A stretch of DNA of 64,000 nucleotides from Palaemon carinicauda (Eukaryota; Arthropoda; Malacostraca; Decapoda; Palaemonidae), in the NCBI RefSeq assembly GCF_036898095.1, contig NC_090745.1, forward strand, positions 86,901,748 to 86,965,747. Direction: 5' to 3'. A program made the position numbers and the translations under genes. The notes under the pieces are model-generated. The model was not told where the DNA came from. It worked only from the letters and a program-made list of their open reading frames with translations, and made no database searches. This document shows positions 44,515 through 55,945 of this stretch, piece after piece. The stretch's first letter is position 1; each line of letters begins with the position of its first letter.

Positions 44515-47272
44515 CAGTCAAACCTCTCGATACAAAAGAATCAGCTTAAAAAATTTTCATTTTGCGAAAGGAGATGCGAAGAATTTCACGACTCGGATTA
44601 CGAAAAATGTTTCGGACAACGAAAGGCAGTACAGAGCAAAACCCCGACCGTATCCAAGACGGATTTTAAAATTCGCACGCCGTCAGCCCGTAAACTCGCT
44701 ACCACCCTCCTGCGTTTCCATTGGTTATCTCCCTACTCGGATGATAGTTCCCACCATGAGATCCAGCTCTCCTATTGGTCGGCATCTACTGTACTGTATC
44801 CCAACGTGCATCTACGCACTGGTGTTCCAATGTCTTTTCGTTCGGTATAGTACACATTTTAGAGTATGTACTGTTATCATGAGTGATATTACGATATATC
44901 ATTACCCATGGGTCCCAAGAAAGTCGCTGATGTTAAGGGAAAGAAGAGGATGATGCTTTCCATGGAGATGAAGATAGAAATAATCAAGAAGTACGAGACT
45001 GGCATGCGGTCAAGTGTGCTCGCAAATGAATACTGTATGGCCGAAATCCATCTACGATAGGAACGATCCTGAAGCAGAAGAAAGCTATCAAAGCAGAAAC
45101 ACCTTCTAAGGGCGTGACTGTTTTCTGGAGCAAGAGGAGCCATGTCTACAATGAGATGGAGAGACTGCTACTTGTCTGGATAAAGGACAAAGAAATAGCT
45201 GAGACACTATCACTGAAGTGATAATCTGCCAGAGAGCCAGCCCCATTTGCGGTGATCTTGTGCTTGCTCAGGCCGAAGCCGACGCACGAGAAAGAAAATC
45301 GAAGCTGGAACCCCCAGAGTTCAAGGCTTCTTGTGGGTAGTTTGAAAAACTTAAGAGATGCTCAGGCATTCATTCGGTGGTGCGTCATGGGGAGGCTGCA
45401 AGCTCGGACACAAAAGTGGCCGAAGCCTTTGTTAAAACGTTCGACAAGTTGACTGTCCGGGAAGACTACAGACCCCAGCAAGTCTTCAATTGCGACAAAA
45501 CTGGGCTTTTTAGGAAAACAATGCCTCGTCGAACATACATCATGGCAGAGGAAAAGAGGCTACCTGGACATAAGCCTATGAAGGACAGGCTTACCCTTGC
45601 ACTCTGCGCAAATGCCAGTGGGGATTGCAAGGTGAAACCTCTGATGGTGTATCACTCCGATACTCCTCAAGCCCTCAAGACCCATAAATTCACTAAGGAA
45701 AATCTGAATGTGTTGTGGAGGTTTAATGGAAAAGCCTGGGTAACAAGACAATTGTTTATCGAGTGGATAAATATTTGTTTTGGTCTGAATGTGAAAAAGT
45801 ATTTAGAAGAGAAGCGCCTCCCTATGAAATGCATGCTGGGGCTGGACAATGTCCCTGCTCACCCTCACTCCCTCCATGAAGATATTGTAGCAGAATATCC
45901 CTTTATCAAGATTATCTTCAAACGAACACCACCCCTCTCCTCCAGCCCATGGACCAGCAAGTGACTTTAAACTTAAAGAAACTTTATACAAAATATCTCT
46001 TCAACATGAGATGTTTCTAAATCATTGAGAGCACAAACCTCACCCTTCATCAATTTTGGAAGGAGCCTTTTGATACTGTCATATGCCTCAAAATCATCGA
46101 TCAAGCTTGGCAGGTTTCGAGGCGTACCTTGAACTCTGCTTGGAAGAAGCTGTAGCCTGATGCCGTCTCCGCATGAGATTTCAAGGGCTTCTACGCAGAA
46201 CAAACTGAAGACTATTCTGAAAATGTTGACGATCCTGAACCTGTTGCTCAACCTGAAGTTGCCGAGATCGTTAAACTCGGTAAGTCCGTGGGTTTGGAAG
46301 TTGATGAGGCCAACATTGATGAGCTTATCGAGGAGCACCAAGAGGAACCTACAGCACATGACCTAAAGGAGTTGGAGGCCATGCGAGTGAACGTTGTTCA
46401 GGAAGAGTACATCAGGGGGGAGGAGGATGACCCACTGACAATGGCAGAAATTAAGGAGGCTCTAGACGGCTACTTTACAATGGAGGCTCTCGTAGAAGAG
46501 ACCCCCAGAAAATATTCTCACAGGTCGTGTGCTTGAGTACTGTAATGAAGTTTGCCCGAGTCATTTCAGGAAAGTTTTAAGAAGCAGGCAGAAGCAAGCT
46601 TCTTTGGACAATTATTTTAGAAAGAGGCCTTCCGTAGAAGCAGACCAAGAGCCAGCTAAGAAACAAATAAAAAGTGCAGTGATGAAGAAAATAAATAATG
46701 TAATTAAATTCAGAAAATACAAAACGTAAAGAAAAAAAAATAATAGAAAAAGGAAAAAAATAGAAATTTTATTTGAAGTTTATCGTAAAGTTAAGTGTTA
46801 ATATTTCCTGCCATTTGTAGATGATTTTCTTAAAATTAGGTATTAATGTTTTCTGTCATTTATAAATCTATTTTATAAAGTTAAGGGTTTACGTTTTTTG
46901 CCACTTATAAAAGTTTTCCGCTATTTTCATCCTCCTCTACCGCCCTGCACTTCGCTCTCGGACATCGCCTCACTCCAAAGGTAAGGTTCCACATTTTTTT
47001 TTATCGTGTTTATACTGTTTGCTCTAATTAAACACTTCTTTTACAGATTATCAATGTTAATTCATTATTAAATGATCAAAATATAGTACTTTTCATATAT
47101 TTAGTACTATTTAGTGGTGCATATCCTTTTTATAATCATTTAATGTGGTGTTTTTCTAGGGTCTGGAATGAATTAAGCTATTTACAAGTAAAAGAAGACT
47201 CGTAACACGAAAAAAATCACTTTAAGAAAGAACTTACGGAACCAATTAATTTCATGTTGTGAGGCATTACTG
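44515..47272 (+). mobile_element. Tigger-like element, copy D
   Basis: About 2758 bp. The left end is CAGTCAAACCTCTCGATACA at 44515. The right end, reversed, is CAGTAATGCCTCACAACATG and is followed by TA. The left flank reads CA in place of TA. Terminal repeats are more diverged than in the other copies. It contains a broken transposase gene at 44908-46729. It lies in the large ALDH5A1 intron. Confidence 0.85.
44908..46729 (+). pseudogene. Tigger transposase, copy D, frameshifted
   Basis: It starts ATG GGT CCC AAG AAA at 44908 and ends in a Lys-rich tail at 46729. Frameshifts near 45030, 45200-45370 and 45930 and stops at about 46018 and 46155 break it. Readable parts: VVRHGEAASSDTKVAEAF, FNCDKTGLFRKTMPRRTYIM with the first Asp intact, LDNVPAHPHSLHEDI with the second intact, and PMDQQV with the third after a shift. 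The C-terminal PCNA-type motif QASLDNYF is preserved at about 46591-46614. All catalytic Asp codons survive, unlike in copy C, but the frame is dead. Confidence 0.88.
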
Positions 47273-47769
47273 TATATACACATGCAAATGAAAAAGAATA
47301 TCAATATCAACATCAACACATGCACCCATATAAATATATACAAATGTACATAACTACATGTATGCATGTCAAACACTTCCACATATGCACATACATGAAG
47401 CAAGAAACTAATCTTCTCTACAAAGACTCAATGAAATCAGAAGCTTAAACGTAAGACCCAATGATGAAAATCTTAATCCAAGAAGAATTTCCTTTATCCA
47501 CAATGATGGATTGATCAATGCTAATCATAAAAAATGAAAGCCATAGGTGTGCGAATGTTGCTACAACATTCATTTCAAGGTATATGATAAAATGTTAATT
47601 ACTTCTTAATTATTTTCTTCTTCATAAATGAATATGTATGAAGCTATTCATTCCACAGCACGTCCTCCTGCACTGGAACATATGGGATGATTGGTACAAG
47701 AATAAAAAGAGACAATGGTCTCAGTAATGGACAGACCAGCACTAACTCACCTTGGTGCGGGGATAGGGG
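47273..47769. other. AT-rich intronic sequence
   Basis: Includes ACATATACA-type repeats at 47275-47400. No gene or recognised element. Confidence 0.55.
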
Positions 47770-48560
47770 AAGATTAAAAACACTTGGAGGAACAAATTCT
47801 CTTAGAAGAACTGTCCTTCCTATTCTTCCCGCTCCATTCCATGAGGGACAGGTTCCTTGAACTCATGATAGATCGGCTCCTGGGAGCCACTAAGCGGAAG
47901 CTGGGACTGCCATCCCGTGAGCGGACAGGGGAATGTCTACCCGCGGCCGAGTGGAGGCTGCACCTGCGGTTGACAGGTAGAAAGATGGTTGGCCGACCTA
48001 ACCTCAACACCCCCGCTATGTCTGTGAGGGGGTCTCCAGGCACGGAGGGGGAAACACAAGGTCCCGATCCGATCCCGTTAGAGACCTCCTCTGCCACCGC
48101 AGGCAGCACTAGAGACAAAGAAGTCCACGAAACAATGGGTACTGTCAACCATGCCAATAAAGGACGAGACCCTTCCTTGAGGGTGACCTGTCCTTCTTCG
48201 ACTTCTTTCATTTCTTAGTGACCATCTCGGGCCACTGAATATCTCACACGTATCACTCCGGGAACACACATGACCCCGACATGAAGTACACCGAACGTGA
48301 GGATCAACGTCCACGTGTGAAAGGAAGGCTGCACACAACTTCCCTGAACAAATGCAAATTCCATACTTAGCGAACACGCAAGAGAACAAGAAGTAACACA
48401 GGAACTTGAGAACAACACACGCTCTAACAAAAGGGAAAAAGTAACAGTCGCAAGAGAAGCTGGCAAGTTAACCGTAAGTGTCAACGACTGGAGTAGAATG
48501 GCCATCTTGACTTAAGAAGGGTCGCCTGAGGCTTCTTCTTAGTGCATTCTGAGAAAACAA
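47770..48560 (-). pseudogene. DIRS Gag N-terminal fragment
   Basis: The minus frame at 48389-48078 contains HVDVDPHVRCTSCRGHVCSR followed by SDTCEIFSGPRW, a C-x2-C-x4-C-x5-C arrangement shared with DIRS-3 and DIRS-4 Gag. The rest (48211-47774) is degraded and carries the AAGCGGAAGCTGGGACTGCC motif of the DIRS-2 region. Its order and strand would allow it to be the start of DIRS-2 before Tigger D and other insertions separated the parts. Confidence 0.6.
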
Positions 48561-49239
48561 GTGAGGCCATGGTCACAAACATGGAGAGGGGGGGGGGGGA
48601 TTAGGCCTGTTGTGGGGTCATGGGGGCTACTAGCCCAGGTTCTCCTAAACAGTGATCCGTGGTAAGTCATTGGAACAAATAATAACATATAATAACATAT
48701 TTGGTTATACAAGTAATGGAGACAGACCTGTGTAACATTGAAACAAAATTATACTTAATAAAACATTCATCCTTGCTGTTAATAAGATACTAAAAAATAA
48801 AAAAACTGTGAGATCAAAATGTACTAGTACTAGTGAAGCTGACAAACAAAAGAATAAATCCGAACCACGTTTTTTGGGATGTAACGACTCAGTATATGGG
48901 AGGTGAGTGTTGGTATAACAGTCATAATGGAAGGTTCATAGCAGCTAGAGAGAAAAAAATTCATGGCAGCCCCAACAGAAGGTTCACAGCAGCTAGAGAG
49001 AAAACAATTTTATGGTAGCCCCTAAGGAAGGATCATAGCAGCTAGTGAAGAAAGTTTTTTTATCATTTTTTCAATTTTCATTCTGAATTACTGGGTAATA
49101 ACATTTTGCTTTTCAGAGGCAAGACATGTAAATAAAAAAAATTCAATAATAAGATATTATTTTAAGACTTGCCTATGATTCATTGTCCCCCTCCTCCCTA
49201 TTTCCAGTGATATACTAGAGTTGAGTTACAGGTCTTAAA
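48561..49239. other. non-coding with short tandem repeat
   Basis: Begins with an 11-base G run (about 48589). At 48928-49045 a phrase of about 50 bp (AAGGTTCATAGCAGCTAGAG, then AGAAAAAAAT and CATGGCAGCCCC) is repeated about two and a half times. No gene. Confidence 0.6.
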
Positions 49240-50067
49240 TACCTCAAGATAGTATGAGAGAAGTGGCAGCTGGCTTGGGTGGATCTCCTGAAACACAACA
49301 CCATTTCAACCCAGCAGTCTGACTAATGATACCATGCTGGATGATTTCCATAGGGGAGGAGACAAGAGTTGAAAGAAAAGCTGTGATTTTTAGTCTAGGT
49401 AGTAGGTTGGCCAAGGTACCAGCCACCCGTTGAGAAACTACCACCTGAGAGTTATTGGGTTTTTGAGAGCCAGACAGTACTATATTGGATCCCTCTCTCT
49501 GGTTAAGGCTTATTTCATCTTTGCAGACATACACAGAATAGTCTGGCCTATTCTATGCACATTCTCCTCTGTCCTCATACACTTAACAGCACTGGAATTA
49601 CCAAACAATTCTTCTTCTCTCAAGAGATTAACTACTTCAATGTAATTGTTCAGTGGCTACTTTCCTCCTGGTAAGGGTAGAATAGACTCTTTAGCTATGG
49701 TAAGCAGCTCTTCTAGGAGGACACTCCAAAATCAAACCATTGTTCTCTAGTCTTTAGTAGTGCTATATCCTCTGTACTCTGTACCATGATCTTCTACTGT
49801 CTTGGATTAGAGATCTCTTGCTATAGGGTACACTCAGGCACACTATTCTATTTTGTTTCTCTTCCTTTTGTTATTTTGAAGTTTTTATAGTTTATATATG
49901 AGATTTATTTTAATATTGTTCTTCAACTTCTCTTGTAGTTTTTCCTTATTTCCTTTCCTCACTGGGCAATTTTCCCTGTTGGAGCCCTTGAGATTATAGC
50001 ATCCTGCTTTCCCAAATAGGGTTGTAGCTTAACAAGTAATAATAATAATAATAATAACAATAATAAG
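49240..50067 (+). mobile_element. LINE-like element with (TAA)n tail, non-coding type
   Basis: Plus-strand copy of the family seen inverted at 17868-18650. The body reads TTAGCTATGGTAAGCAGCTC and CCAAAATCAAACCATTGTTC. The 3' end reads CCCTGTTGGAGCCC, ATAGCATCCTGC and AGGGTTGTAGCTTAACAAG, then TAATAATAATAA. It shares only its last 200 bp or so with the RT-bearing copy at 53398-54445. No RT frame. Confidence 0.75.
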
Positions 50068-50322
50068 GTCAAGAAGCTTCCACCATAGATATTAGCCTAA
50101 TGACTCGCATACAGTAAATCAAAATAAACTCTTAATATCAAAATTCTGATTTTGTTGGGTTCCAGCATGCATGATTGTAATTTGAAATGATGAAGCAAAC
50201 ATGTTGGCTGGCAGCTGTTGGATCACTTCTAAGAAATATATTCAAATTTGAAGTGATTCTTAACCCTGAGATCAGGTAAATTCTTAGAAGTATGGTATAT
50301 GCCCAGAAAGAGGTAAAATGTA

Positions 50323-51322
50323 CTGTGGAACCTCTACATACGATCTTAATTCGTTCCGGGACCTGCTTCGTATGTTAAAACAATTGCACGTTGGAGTAAA
50401 TATTCCCATAAGAATACACTGTAATTTGTATAATTTTTTTCTACAGCCCAAAAACCTATGATAACTCCTTAATAAATTACTACACATAATTACACATTAC
50501 AATAATACAATTGCATTATATAAGAGAGATGTAAAAAAAGAATAATTATAAAGAAATAATAAATAAAAAAGGGGTTTTTATTGTCACTTTACCTTAGAGG
50601 CAGGCCAACGCAGGTGTAGGATTAGCTGCGTAAGAGGAGACGGACGGTTGGCGAGGAGGTAGAGATGGTGACTGTGATAACGTACCATAACTTACTCTAA
50701 CTTACACAACGTGAACTTTAACCTAACTTAGTTATTTATTTTTTTTTAATTTTTATATTTCATATTTTTTTTACATTTTTTTTTTCTTTTTGATTTTTAA
50801 TTTTCATAACTTTCACTCAATTCAATCTTATTTCCTTTGCTTCACTTTGATCCATTAGGCTTCCTTCTGCTTGGAGATCGTAGACATATTCCGGCCATAT
50901 TGTTTAGCCAGATCACTCACACGCACACCGCACTCATGTTTTTCTATAATTTCTTTCTTCAATTCTGATGAAAGCATTGCCTTCCTTTTCTCACCACGAC
51001 TAATACCTGTACTGAAACTAAGCTTCTTAAGACCCGTGATTATACGTAAAATAAAAAATGAAACGTAAGAAAAGGAAGATAATAAGCACTGTTAATAACA
51101 GACCAAACAGAGGACAACCACACGATGCGTACGAGAACAGAGAACTGACCAACTCAATGCTCAATGGCGTCCCTCCGATGTGCTGCCATCTACCGGCGTA
51201 AACAAGATCTACGTCGGATGTTGGAGCATGACTTCGGGTGTCGGGACGAAAATTTGATCAAATTTTACTTCGGATGTTGGAACAATCGTATGTAAAGGCA
51301 ATCGTATGTAGAGGTTCCACTG
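50323..51322 (-). mobile_element. Tigger-like element, copy E, internally deleted (1.0 kb)
   Basis: Exactly 1000 bp between TA dinucleotides, with terminal repeats CTGTGGAACCTCTACATACG (left) and CAGTGGAACCTCTACATACG (right, reversed). On the minus strand it has the same subterminal CGAAGT repeats, 5' leader and transposase start region as copy C, then jumps to the extreme 3' end. It is a deletion derivative of the C subfamily that keeps both ends and so could be mobilised in trans. Confidence 0.92.
50850..51030 (-). pseudogene. Tigger transposase N-terminal remnant in copy E
   Basis: The minus strand reads MLSSELKKEIIEKHECGVRV then SDLAKQYGRNMSTIS, the first HTH of the transposase, followed by KQKEA and then by sequence matching the last codons of copy C. 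The initiator is lost (ACGGGTCTT for ATGGGTCCT). Everything between residue about 65 and the C-terminal end is deleted, including the catalytic domain. Confidence 0.85.
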
Positions 51323-51777
51323 TACTTTGAAGATTGCATTTAGGGCATGCAGTACAGTAATTGCCAAACACTAATACAAATGGCATGTAATTACCAAGCA
51401 ATCTGCAATGATTGGTCCCCTTCGCAGGAGACTGAAAATGGTTATCAGGAGGTTGAAATAATGCTAGGTATCCTGAAAAAAGTGTAAATGCATTAGCTGT
51501 AGGCAACTACTTAGAAGGAACTTTTTTTTTACCAAAACAGCCATCGTCCTTGTGATTACTTAAGAACTGACCACTTCAAAAGAAGTGGGAGTTCTTTCAA
51601 CACCTTTTGAGTTCATATATACACTGGCAATAATGCCCAAAGTACGTCAGTAAATTTTAAGATCTGAGGCCAACCATCTTGAATGAAACTAATGTAAATA
51701 TGACTTAACAAATTCATATCAAAATCACATCCTATAATTCTTCGGCTTTCAAGACCACAAAGGTAAGAAAAAATGGG

Positions 51778-53178
51778 GTCGGGTACTATTTGGCGATGAC
51801 TATTTGGCGCTGACCTGTTTTGGCACTGAGCTGTTCCATAGATAGGTTAGAAAAATATGAAATGGATAAAAACATGGCATTTATCTAAAACCAACTATAA
51901 ATAAAGTTAATATAACACCACATAAGTAAAAAGCTAAAAACTTGCCATGTGTTTAAAAGAATAACTGATAAAATTAATATATATCTTTAATGAATAGTAT
52001 CATAATTGTAGGCCAGACCTCGTAAATATTCAAGTGGTGCCCGTGAGCCAAAATGTGTTACGACTGAAGTTCACCTGGTAAGTCCCTCGATAAGGCATCA
52101 ATGTAATTATCCATATGGGACAAAACATAATGCTACAATCATTTTTACTTTTAAGGCAAACTCTGGATCGTTATTAATTAGGAGCTGGAGCCCAAGCTGC
52201 TTCAAATACCTAAGTATATTATGTGCTAACCAGCTTTGCCTCCCAAAAATTGGTATTCTCTCATCATTTTGTCCATTGTACCCAATTGAAAAGTTTTCAC
52301 TTTCACCATTGTTCGTCACACAGTATTTGTAATCTTTAGGAATTACCAATTCTCTTGAATTAGCAGGGTTCTGAGAAGCAGAATTTATCAGATTTCGTTT
52401 CCTATGTATGATTTTTTTTTTAAAGCCGGTGAGTTTGGAAGTAATCCTTGTGCAGCTTGGGAACTATTTTCAATACATCTGTTTATAACTGTTGATGGCA
52501 CTTCAAGAGTTTCTTGAGCTTTAGGTTTCAGATTTTTTTTGACAGGAGCAACTTCCACGTCCACTGCTGAAGCACCATGATTATGTTCATTAACATCCTT
52601 CACTACTTCGTTATTTTAGTGTGAATTCGGTATCTACATTCATTTTTCAATTCGCATCTCCAAAACAGCAACGTTGGATCACTTTTTCTACATTTATCAA
52701 AAACATATAAATATCCATCGTGTGAAAACTTCGGTTTATCTCTCTTGCTAAGAATATTTTCAGCCATTTCTGTTATGGATTCCAAGTGAAACTAAAAGAA
52801 AGACTATATCTAACATTTTACATTTTAAAGAAACAGGCCAAGGTTGCACCAAATCGTTAGATAATTATCCGGAATAAGTGTAGTTGTTCACAGAAAAATC
52901 ATTGTTGAAGCTGTCGTATAATTGCCGTAGTTTACAATATAATTACATAGTTTAGTTAGCCATCATCCCAACACACACCAAATCGTTTTGTTTATTTATA
53001 CTTACACACACATCCAATATACACAATAGTTTTGTTTTTTCTACTTATCGTATTGTTTAATTCATTACACACCCATAGACAAATTCATCATTTTATTTGC
53101 TAGTTTTATAACCTGGAGCCAAAACAGGTCAGTGCCAAATAGTCGTCGCCAAAAGGGCGGCGCCAAATGGTCCCATTT
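51778..53178 (-). mobile_element. MULE-like DNA transposon relic with FLYWCH domain
   Basis: Terminal inverted repeats of about 50 bp: ACTATTTGGCGATGACTATT at 51788 onward, mirrored at 53111-53172 (reversed: CGACTATTTGGCACTGACCT). Each end contains the phrase TTTGGCG or TTTGGC three to four times. The interior has only the N-terminal part of a transposase. Mutator-like elements of animals often carry FLYWCH zinc fingers, which supports the assignment. No clear 9-bp target duplication could be read. Confidence 0.7.
52107..52785 (-). pseudogene. FLYWCH zinc-finger protein remnant of the MULE
   Basis: Minus frames 52785-52603, 52603-52388 and 52349-52107. The first gives FSHDGYLYVFDKCRKSDPTL, then LFWRCELKNECRYRIHTK, and the next frame supplies NEHNHGAS: together the F..Y....W.C....C....H.H pattern of FLYWCH. 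A stop at about 52607 interrupts the domain. The last piece (GQNDERIPIFGRQSWLAHNI) has no motif I know. The MULE catalytic domain is absent. Confidence 0.7.
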
Positions 53179-53397
53179 CGGAAAGAATTATCTAGAAATC
53201 TGTATTAAACCATTATTGAAAATCAACTATTTGCAGCTCTTCTTAATCCATTTCTAGTATGATGTGAAGGATATTGGTATAATGGATCAGGAAGGACTGC
53301 TTAAAATATTCCTAAAATAATAAACAAAAGCTCATTAATTTCTATGATTAAGTTTGACATACTTGGCAGATAAAGTGATTAGTAAAATTAGTTTGAA

Positions 53398-54445
53398 TTA
53401 ATTATTATTATTATTATTATTACTATCCAAGCTACAACCCTAGTTGGAAAAGCAAGATGCTATAAGCCCAGGGGCTCCAACAGGGAAAAATAGCCCAGTG
53501 AGGAAAGGAAATAAGGAAATAAATAAATGAAGAGAACAAATTAACAATAAATCATTCTAAAAACAGTAACAACGTCAAAACAGACATGTCATATATAAAC
53601 TATTAACAGCATCAAAAACAAATATGTCATAAATAAACTATAAAAAGACTCATGTCCGCCTGGTCAACAAAAAAGCATTTGCTCCAACTTTGAACTTTTG
53701 AAGTTCTACTGATTCAACCACCCGATTAGGAAGATCATTCCACAACTTGGTAACAGCTGGAATAAAACTTCTAGAGTACTGCGTAGTATTGAGTCTCGTG
53801 ATGGAGAAGGCCTGGCTATTAGAATTAACTGCCTGCCTAGTATTACGAACAGGATAGAATTGTCCAGGGAGATCTGAATGTAAAGGATGGTCAGAGTTAT
53901 GAAAAATCTTATGCAACATGCATAATGAACTAATTGAACGACGGTGCCAGAGATTAATATCTAGATCAGGAATAAGAAATTTAATAGACCGTAAGTTTCT
54001 GTCCAACAAATTAAGATGAGAATCAGCAGCTGAAGACCAAACAGGAGAACAATACTCAAAACAAGGTAGAATGAAAGAATTAAAACACTTCTTCAGAATA
54101 GATTGATCACCAAAAATCTTGAAAGACTTTCTCAATAAGCCTATTTTTTGTGCAATTGAAGAAGACAGAGACCTTATATGTTTCTCAAAAGTAAATTTAC
54201 TGTCGAGAATCACACCTAAAATTTTGAAAGAGTCATACATATTTAAAGAAACATTATCAATACTGAGATCCGGATGTTGAGGAGCCACCGTCCTTGACCT
54301 ACTTACAATCATACTTTGAGTTTTGTTAGGATTCAACTTCATACCCCATAATTTGCACCATGCACTAATTCTAGCTAAATCTCTATTAAGGGATTCACCA
54401 ACCCTAGATCTACATTCAGGGGATGGAATTGAACACAAAGAGTTG
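53398..54445 (-). mobile_element. 5'-truncated LINE with RT C-terminal region and (ATT)n tail
   Basis: The minus-strand RT tail begins within about 60 bp of the ALDH5A1 exon c donor. It codes ECRSRVGESLNRDLARIS, WGMKLNPNKTQSMIVSRSRT, FKILGVILDSKFTFEKHI, FILPCFEYCSPVWSSA and SFIPAVTKLWNDLPNRVVES, the usual end of jockey/CR1-type RT proteins. The frame stops at 53650. The 3' UTR closes with CTGTTGGAGCCCCTGGGCTT and AGGGTTGTAGCTTGGATAG plus the (TAA)n tail (53400-53423). The palm YADD box is not included. Confidence 0.88.
53650..54430 (-). pseudogene. LINE reverse transcriptase C-terminal fragment
   Basis: About 260 codons remain open, from just after the position of the RT active site to the normal stop. 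The open frame continues upstream without a stop through the exon c donor, exon c and part of the preceding intron (to 54687), giving a 345-codon chimeric frame. That frame is an accident of location and not a gene by itself. Confidence 0.82.
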
Positions 54446-54498
54446 AGAGGCATCTTAATATTATATTGCTCTGCAGCATTAATAATTGAATAACAAAC

Positions 54499-54586
54499 CT
54501 GTGAATAGTCTTGAGAGAAAAAATATCCAGCTAGTCCATGCTGGCATGCATTGGCCTTTTTAAGAACCTCTTCCTCGCTCTCAAAT
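54499..54586 (-). CDS. ALDH5A1: ALDH5A1 coding exon c
   Basis: An 88-nt exon with acceptor TTATTTTCAG and donor CAG/GTTTGT. It supplies the last base of a Lys codon shared with exon b, then FESEEEVLKKANACQHGLAG and YFFSQDYSQ. This matches the SSADH segment that follows the EE.FGP motif and precedes the IWRVAEQLEVG block. Exon b ends AI Q K in the matching phase, so the junction reads AIQKFESEEEV. Confidence 0.95.
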
Positions 54587-54744
54587 CTGAAAATAATGAT
54601 AACTATTAGGATATTTAGAACTATCATGACTGTTGTCTTATAAAAATATATATTTTGTATCCATGCAGAAATTTTGCTAGACAACAAACAACAGACATGA
54701 TTAATAATGTATGTATATACAGTAGTACTGTAATTTAAAATATG

Positions 54745-55235
54745 TTTGCACTAATTGGAAAGCAAAATACTACAATCCAAAGGGCTCCAACAGATAAAGG
54801 AGCCAGGTTCAGAAAAGAAATAGAGAAGTAACAAATTAACTATAGCCTAAATTAGTAGAAAAAATATAAAATATATTAAGACCCGCAACAATGTTAAATA
54901 GATAAGTTATATATAAACTATAGAATTTGATTTATGTCAACATGTTCAGCAAAAAAGCATTTGCAACAAGTTTGAACTTCTGAAGTTCAACAGAACATGA
55001 AATTTAACACGAAGAGCCGCTTACTTTAGCTAAAGAGTGTGTATGAGGACAGAGGAGAATATGTAAAGAATAGGCCAGATTATTCAGTGTGTGTGTAGGC
55101 AAAGGGAAAATTAACCATAACCAGAGAGAAGGTCTCATGTAGTGCTGTCTGGTCAGTCAACGGATCCCTTAACCCTTTAGCGGTAGTATCTCAACAGATG
55201 GCTGGTGCCCTGGCCAACCTACTACCTACATTTTT
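54745..55235 (-). mobile_element. degenerate LINE-like element of the (ATT)n-tail family
   Basis: 54750-54835 is a diverged 3' end (GGGCTCCAACAGATAAAGGA on the plus strand) and 55015-55235 matches the body of the copy at 17868-18650 (GGCTGGTGCCCTGGCCAACC, AGGGAAAATTAACCATAACC). It has no (ATT)n tail and no RT frame, and has a short deletion relative to the other copies. Confidence 0.65.
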
Positions 55236-55483
55236 TAAGCTGGAATCACATAGTTTACAGTTGATTTCATGGAGTTTTTCCTTAAATAGGCTATTTATTG
55301 TGAAATTATGTTAATAAAATGTAAGGTACATATCGTTTGGTTACATTTATTATCCGGTACCGTATTTAGGGCTACCTATATACTGTACTGTACTTAAAAT
55401 GACAATAGATTTAATGCATTATATGCTGCTTGACTCGCAGACTTTGAACAGCTTTGCAGATAAAGAAAAGGGATTTTGACAAA

Positions 55484-55945
55484 GGAAAAATCTATTTCTG
55501 GGCAAGGGACCTGTGTCACCCAGTGAAATGCTTCTTAAAACACTATTTCAAAGGTATAAATACTACTAAATATACCAGAGAAAAAAGTTGCATGGAATGC
55601 TAGGAATATATCCAGCTCGCTCACTCCTAAAGGGTGTAGGTATCAAAACTGGGGCGAGTGATACCACTACCAGAGATCCCTTTCGAATTAGACTTCTCCC
55701 TCCTCAAAAACCCCCGTTACTACGAGGTGTCATTCACTAAAGCTATTGCCCCCCCCACCACTACCTAACCTTCTCCCATCATTCCTATTAGCACCCCAAG
55801 CTTGGGCCAGCCTAGGGTGAGGAAAAAGGAGGGAGGGTTCACTGGGCGACACAGGTCCCTCGCCCAGAAATAGATTTTTCTTTTGTCAAAATCCCTTTTC
55901 TGGGCTCAACCTGTGTCGCTCCGTGAAATAGTAACAGAGAATTGG
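55484..55945. repeat. solo DIRS-like terminal hairpin
   Basis: The arm at 55486-55545 (AAGGGATTTTGACAAAGGAA, then AAATCTATTTCTGGGCAAGG) is nearly the exact complement of 55840-55903. The spacer is about 300 bp and a further partial copy of the terminal text follows (CAACCTGTGTCGCTCCGTGA at about 55900-55925). This is the layout seen at the recombinase ends of DIRS-1, -3 and -4, but no coding sequence is attached. Confidence 0.75.

Noticed and set aside
53650..54687. A 345-residue SSADH-RT fusion gene
   Set aside because: Exon c has a good donor and joins perfectly to the terminal exon; the fusion is intron read-through into a truncated LINE.
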